A stretch of 46,798 nucleotides of DNA from Belliella aquatica (GTDB lineage: Bacteria; Bacteroidota; Bacteroidia; Cytophagales; Cyclobacteriaceae). Location of the stretch: contig NZ_BMFD01000022.1 in assembly GCF_014637795.1 (NCBI RefSeq), forward strand, positions 1 to 46,798. The letters are read 5' to 3'. The position numbers and the translations under genes were made by a program. Positions within the stretch are counted from its first letter, which is position 1. Each line of letters begins with the position of its first letter. This document shows positions 43,640 through 46,798 of this stretch, in pieces. A model generated the notes under the pieces. It searched no databases. It was not told where the DNA came from and saw nothing but the letters and a program-made list of their open reading frames with translations.

Positions 43640-44728
43640 ATGGTAATGATGAACATTATTTTATCAACTTTATTTGCGTTCGGAGTGACAATAACCATTT
43701 TACCCACTTTAATTTCATTTCTAATAAACAAAAAAATTGGTGATCGTATAGATGAAAGAAGGATGCATACTGCTTTTATTCCTACAGCTGGAGGTTTGGG
43801 GGTTTATGTTGCATTTCTGATTACACTCTTTTTGTTTTCGTTTTTTTTCGGAGAGAAAGATCTGCTCCCAATTGCCATTTTAATTTCTATTGTTTTCCTC
43901 GCAGGGCTTTTGGATGATTTATTTAATCTGACTGTTGTTATTAAATTTTTAGCGATGATTTTTGCCTCAATTGCGGTCATGACTCTTACTGATGTTAAGA
44001 TAAGCAGTCTTTATGGGTTGTTTGGAATCGGAGAGCTAGGTGGTTTTCTAAGTTATCTTTTGACAATTCTTGTTATAGTTTTCTTGACAAATGCATTTAA
44101 TTTGATTGATGGCGTCGATGGTCTATTGAGTGTTATTGCATCATTTACACTTATGGTCTTCGGTGTATGGTTTTTATTGATCGGAGAATTTTCTTATGCA
44201 TTGATATCACTTGCCTTGCTCGGTAGTATTGCTGGTTTTTTGGTTTACAATTGGTTTCCAGCTAAGATTTTTATGGGTGATACGGGTTCTTTAACTATTG
44301 GATTTATCATAGCTTTTTTATCAATAGCTTTCTTAAACACCAATGGAAACTTGCCAATAGACAGTGTTTACAAAATAAATGCACCTATATCTTTAGCGAT
44401 ATCATTATTGATTTTCCCAATTTTTGACACTTTCAGAGTATTTATTCTGAGGATTTTAAATAAACAATCACCATTCAAAGCTGATAAAAGGCATGTCCAT
44501 CATTATCTATTCAGTTTAAATTTTGGTGTTAGAAAAATTGTTATTGTTTTACTTAGTTTCAATGTGTTGTCTTTTTTTGCTGTCATATTTTCCAAAGGAG
44601 TATCGGATTCACTACTGTTTATTTTTCTTTTTGGATTTTTGATTTTTTGCAGCTTTGCAATGCGTTGGTATAAAAACAGTCGCAGGCTCAATTTGAGAAA
44701 AAAAGTTTTTTACAAACAAAGTGCATAA
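43640..44728 (+). CDS. WecA/MraY-type undecaprenyl-phosphate sugar-1-phosphate transferase
   Basis: A 362-residue membrane enzyme with about 11 helices. [19 protein letters not shown] and [11 protein letters not shown] hold the early Asp pair that binds magnesium and prenyl phosphate. [25 protein letters not shown] and HVHHYLF are the later family signatures, the last being the histidine cluster of the WecA branch. It transfers a HexNAc-1-phosphate from UDP to undecaprenyl phosphate and so starts repeat-unit assembly. It is placed after a WecG-like gene, as in many capsule clusters. Which sugar it uses is unknown. Confidence 0.93.
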   Translation: MVMMNIILSTLFAFGVTITILPTLISFLINKKIGDRIDERRMHTAFIPTAGGLGVYVAFLITLFLFSFFFGEKDLLPIAILISIVFLAGLLDDLFNLTVVIKFLAMIFASIAVMTLTDVKISSLYGLFGIGELGGFLSYLLTILVIVFLTNAFNLIDGVDGLLSVIASFTLMVFGVWFLLIGEFSYALISLALLGSIAGFLVYNWFPAKIFMGDTGSLTIGFIIAFLSIAFLNTNGNLPIDSVYKINAPISLAISLLIFPIFDTFRVFILRILNKQSPFKADKRHVHHYLFSLNFGVRKIVIVLLSFNVLSFFAVIFSKGVSDSLLFIFLFGFLIFCSFAMRWYKNSRRLNLRKKVFYKQSA

Positions 44729-44901
44729 AAAATTCAATACAATTTCATTTTGGGCCATTCGAAAGGGTGACTTATCAAAGGTTTTAACTACTTCAAACAG
44801 AAAGATTATAAACTTTATTGATGTGGGTTATCTATTTTCAAATGAACATCATATCATTTTTAGCGTTTAGATTGTAGTAACTAAATTTAAAAATCAACAA
44901 G

Positions 44902-45027
44902 ATGCAATGGAGTTTGGAAAGGATTATTCCCCATAATTTTTTGGGAGATAGTCAAATCAAAAGAATTATCAAAGAATATACTAAGCGGTTGAAAAAAGAG
45001 AATATAACCAACAAAAAGAGGAGCTAA
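44902..45027 (+). CDS. 41-residue small protein, candidate
   Basis: A short open frame from ATG at 44902: MQWSLERIIPHNFLGD followed by SQIKRIIKEYTKRLKKE and a basic tail. It is predicted helical, amphipathic and strongly basic, with no signal peptide. The stop codon lies in the loop of a perfect terminator, which fits a discrete transcript. No family is recognised. It could be a real small protein, or the region could be a non-coding RNA. Confidence 0.4.
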   Translation: MQWSLERIIPHNFLGDSQIKRIIKEYTKRLKKENITNKKRS

Positions 45028-45042
45028 AATGCTCCTCTTTTT
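45013..45042 (+). terminator. terminator over the end of the small ORF
   Basis: AAAAAGAGGAGC and GCTCCTCTTTTT form a 12-bp stem around loop TAAAAT, which contains the stop codon of the small ORF at 44902. Confidence 0.85.
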
Positions 45043-45061
45043 GTTTTAAAGCCCTTTTCCC

Positions 45062-45183
45062 CTCTGTAAAAACGTATTTTTATTATCTTTTGTAGTATTT
45101 AAAAATTATTTTGAAATAAAAAAAATGTATTTCATTAAAAATAATTGCAAAAAAATTAGGGTGTGAAATACAAAAAAATGTAT
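45062..45183. repeat. three phased A-tract/TGTAT motif copies
   Basis: Three copies of the A-tract plus (T/C)GTAT half-site end at 45077, 45130 and 45183, exactly 53 bp apart (about five helical turns). The last two share TGAAATA, then the A-run, then ATGTAT. The final copy, ATACAAAAAAATGTAT (45168-45183), matches the 19503 palindrome at 15 of 16 bases. It lies 55 bases before the ORF start at 45239. It may be a regulatory array. Confidence 0.45.
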
Positions 45184-45238
45184 TTTTACAGCATATTAAA
45201 TTATTTGATGTGATTATGTATTTGAATTTATTCATTAC

Positions 45239-45517
45239 GTGATGCATTATAGGGGTCTTAACAATACAGGTATGGGAAGTTATTTTATCAAACAAAGCTA
45301 TTACAGAAAGCAAAAGGACGCCGACGTGTGCTCCATGCTCAACAAGAAATTATTTTTTTCGCAAATTTCAGAAAGTGCTTACAAAATTGAGTTAAAGAAT
45401 TTTTTGCCGAATCGTTCACTCGTGAAAACTCATATTTTTAATCAAGTGCGTTCTATGCAATCATCTGCTTATGTCAGTATGCTTGCAAGCAACCAAAATA
45501 TAATCCAAGCGTCATGA
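45239..45517 (+). CDS. uncertain 92-residue ORF upstream of the second PorP gene
   Basis: An open frame from ATG at 45239, with no recognisable domain and no signal peptide. Its stop codon overlaps the PorP start in an ATGA, like other coupled genes here. However, the sequence shows no protein-like pattern that I can name, and the region could simply be a long leader of the PorP gene. Low confidence. Confidence 0.25.
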   Translation: MMHYRGLNNTGMGSYFIKQSYYRKQKDADVCSMLNKKLFFSQISESAYKIELKNFLPNRSLVKTHIFNQVRSMQSSAYVSMLASNQNIIQAS

Positions 45518-46488
45518 AAAGGATTTTTAAAACACTAGGAATGACAATGCTGATGGCAGTGATAGCCATCGGCATGGTCGAAGGTCAGCAGCTGCCGCAG
45601 TTCAGCCAGTACATATTCAACGGCCTTCACATCAACCCGGCGTATGCGGGATACAAGGGAGAGCCGTATATACAGAGCACCTACCGAAGTCAGTGGGTTG
45701 GCTTTGAGGGCGCTCCGACCACCTTTACAGTGACAGCGGATCTGAGTGCAAACGAAGGGCTGATGGGCTTCGGTTTGTCGGTACTTTCAGACAAGATGGG
45801 ACCGACCAATACGAACGGAGCGATGTTGTCATATGCATACAGGATACAGATAGGCAGAGAATCATTTTTGGGCTTGGGAGCAAGTGTGGGAGCGAGTGAA
45901 TACGCAATCAACGGCGACATGCTTAGAGCCAACGATCCGAATGATCCGAACCTGCCAGAAGGCAGAGTGAACATGTTCACACCGAACATGAACCTAGGGA
46001 TGTTTTTCCACAACAGCAGGTTCTATGCTGGAGTGAGTGCCTACAACATGATTGGCAGAGGAGCCTTGGAAAGAGAAGACATTGCACTTGCCTACCACGA
46101 CTTCCATTACTATATTACAGCAGGAGTAATGATTCCGATCTCAAGCAGTGTACAGTTCAAGCCAAGCTTTTTGATCAAAGAAGTAAAAGGCGCCCCGACG
46201 AGTTACGACATCAACGGGATGGTGCTGTTCAAAGAAAGATTGTGGCTGGGAGCTTCGTACAGATCGAATATGCAGATTGGTATGGAAAACCTACAGGACA
46301 ACCTGAATCAGCGGAACGCAGTAGCCTTCCTGTTGGAAGTGTTTGCGACCAACAACCTGCGACTGGGATACGCCTATGACCACAGCATGAACGTGCTGAG
46401 TGATTACAGGAACAACTCCCACGAGATATCTGTAGGGTATTACATTGCACCGAGAAGTGTCACCATGAAAAATCCTAGATGGTTTTAA
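45514..46488 (+). CDS. PorP/SprF-family type IX secretion outer membrane protein (second copy)
   Basis: A 324-residue protein. Signal peptide about 1-25 (VIAIGMVEGQ), then LPQFSQYIFNGLHINPAYAGY and TYRSQWVGF, the family signatures. The rest is an outer membrane barrel with LRLGYAYDHSMNVL near the end and SHEISVGYYI as a terminal strand. It should act in T9SS cargo anchoring or gliding, like SprF. Codons are visibly richer in G and C (CTG, CCG, GCG, AAC) than in the nearby polysaccharide genes, which suggests high expression or a different history. It is followed 2 bases later by the TPR/OmpA-type gene. Confidence 0.93.
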   Translation: MKRIFKTLGMTMLMAVIAIGMVEGQQLPQFSQYIFNGLHINPAYAGYKGEPYIQSTYRSQWVGFEGAPTTFTVTADLSANEGLMGFGLSVLSDKMGPTNTNGAMLSYAYRIQIGRESFLGLGASVGASEYAINGDMLRANDPNDPNLPEGRVNMFTPNMNLGMFFHNSRFYAGVSAYNMIGRGALEREDIALAYHDFHYYITAGVMIPISSSVQFKPSFLIKEVKGAPTSYDINGMVLFKERLWLGASYRSNMQIGMENLQDNLNQRNAVAFLLEVFATNNLRLGYAYDHSMNVLSDYRNNSHEISVGYYIAPRSVTMKNPRWF

Positions 46489-46490
46489 CT

Positions 46491-46798
46491 ATGAAAAATC
46501 TTTTTACAACACTACTGATAGGATCATTGCTGTTTTTTGGAACAGGGACAATGGAGCTACAGGCGCAGAACGCACTATTACGCTACGCAGACAAGCAGTA
46601 TAGTTTGGATAACTTCCAGCATGCCGCCGAAGTGTACGAGCAGGCCTATGCCAAGAAGGAAAAATACCAAACAGCTAGACAGATAGCACAATCTTACGAT
46701 AAGATCAGAGACTACCAAAAAGCCAACGATTGGTGGGCTAAAGTAGTAAACTTTGAAGAAGCAGACAGAGACGATTACTACGAATACCTGGTGTCATC
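46491..46798 (+). CDS. TPR-containing protein, probable OmpA-type T9SS partner (5' part only)
   Basis: Starts at the ATG at 46491 and runs past the window end; about 102 codons are visible. Signal peptide about 1-26 (GTMELQAQ). The mature part starts NALLRYADKQYSLDNFQHAAEVYEQAY, then YQTARQIAQSYDKIRDYQKANDWWAKV, which are TPR-like helix pairs. In Bacteroidota this arrangement after a PorP/SprF gene is usually a TPR-PD40-OmpA protein (PorE-like), which binds peptidoglycan. The C-terminal part is not visible, so this is inferred. It shares the GC-richer codon use of the PorP gene. Confidence 0.75.
   Translation, partial: MKNLFTTLLIGSLLFFGTGTMELQAQNALLRYADKQYSLDNFQHAAEVYEQAYAKKEKYQTARQIAQSYDKIRDYQKANDWWAKVVNFEEADRDDYYEYLVS

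Noticed and set aside
45690-46450. Minus-strand ORFs opposite the second PorP gene
   Set aside because: They are antisense shadows of a gene with strong protein-family evidence and GC-rich codons, which create open antisense frames.

Overview
The window is an AT-rich chromosomal segment from a Bacteroidota bacterium, most likely a Cytophagales/Cyclobacteriaceae-type marine or soil organism (Algoriphagus-like; inferred, not proven). The evidence is two PorP/SprF genes, a type B (CHU_C) and a type A type IX secretion (T9SS) sorting tail, a RprX/RprY-like two-component pair, promoter candidates of the TAnnTTTG type, and no clear Shine-Dalgarno sequences.

Region 1 (1-2000) is a small scrap zone. 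It holds one intact tRNA-Ala(GGC) between two decayed tRNA copies that carry a GC-rich palindrome where the anticodon arm should be, a GIY-YIG nuclease gene, a flavin-binding PNPOx-like gene coupled to a CPXCG zinc-ribbon gene, and the 3' stub of a DUF4143 ATPase gene next to three 32-bp repeats.

Region 2 (2000-11230) is housekeeping. An arginine operon argB-argD-argC-argJ lies on the minus strand, followed by a conserved hypothetical gene, a RprY/RprX-like two-component system on the minus strand, and lysA.

Region 3 (11234-19290) holds a secreted SprB-repeat/CHU_C protein with its PorP/SprF partner, a bacterial Fe-S (6-4) photolyase, and a minus-strand pair of P1 peptidase and aldehyde dehydrogenase genes.

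Region 4 (19300-44730) is a large surface polysaccharide locus. The first operon encodes a Wza-like export lipoprotein, a Wzc-like tyrosine autokinase, a Wzx flippase, a Wzy-like polymerase, five glycosyltransferases and an AsnB-like amidotransferase. A second operon encodes an unusual SAF-domain oxidoreductase followed by ManC, Gmd and Fcl, which make GDP-L-fucose from mannose-1-phosphate. A very large secreted beta-helix protein with five Ig-like modules and a T9SS tail lies on the opposite strand. The locus closes with a WecG/TagA/CpsF glycosyltransferase and a WecA/MraY-type initiating transferase. Together these describe a Wzx/Wzy-dependent, probably fucose-containing and possibly amidated exopolysaccharide or capsule, built on undecaprenyl phosphate.

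Region 5 (44730-46798) has a 41-residue ORF with its own terminator, a phased A-tract motif array, a second PorP/SprF gene and the start of a TPR/OmpA-type partner cut by the window end. Its coding sequence is visibly richer in G+C than the surrounding genes.

The most interesting unexplained signals are the 16-bp motif ATACATAAAAATGTAT, found 53-64 bp before ORF starts of several polysaccharide/T9SS units, and the tRNA-derived palindromes beside the GIY-YIG gene.
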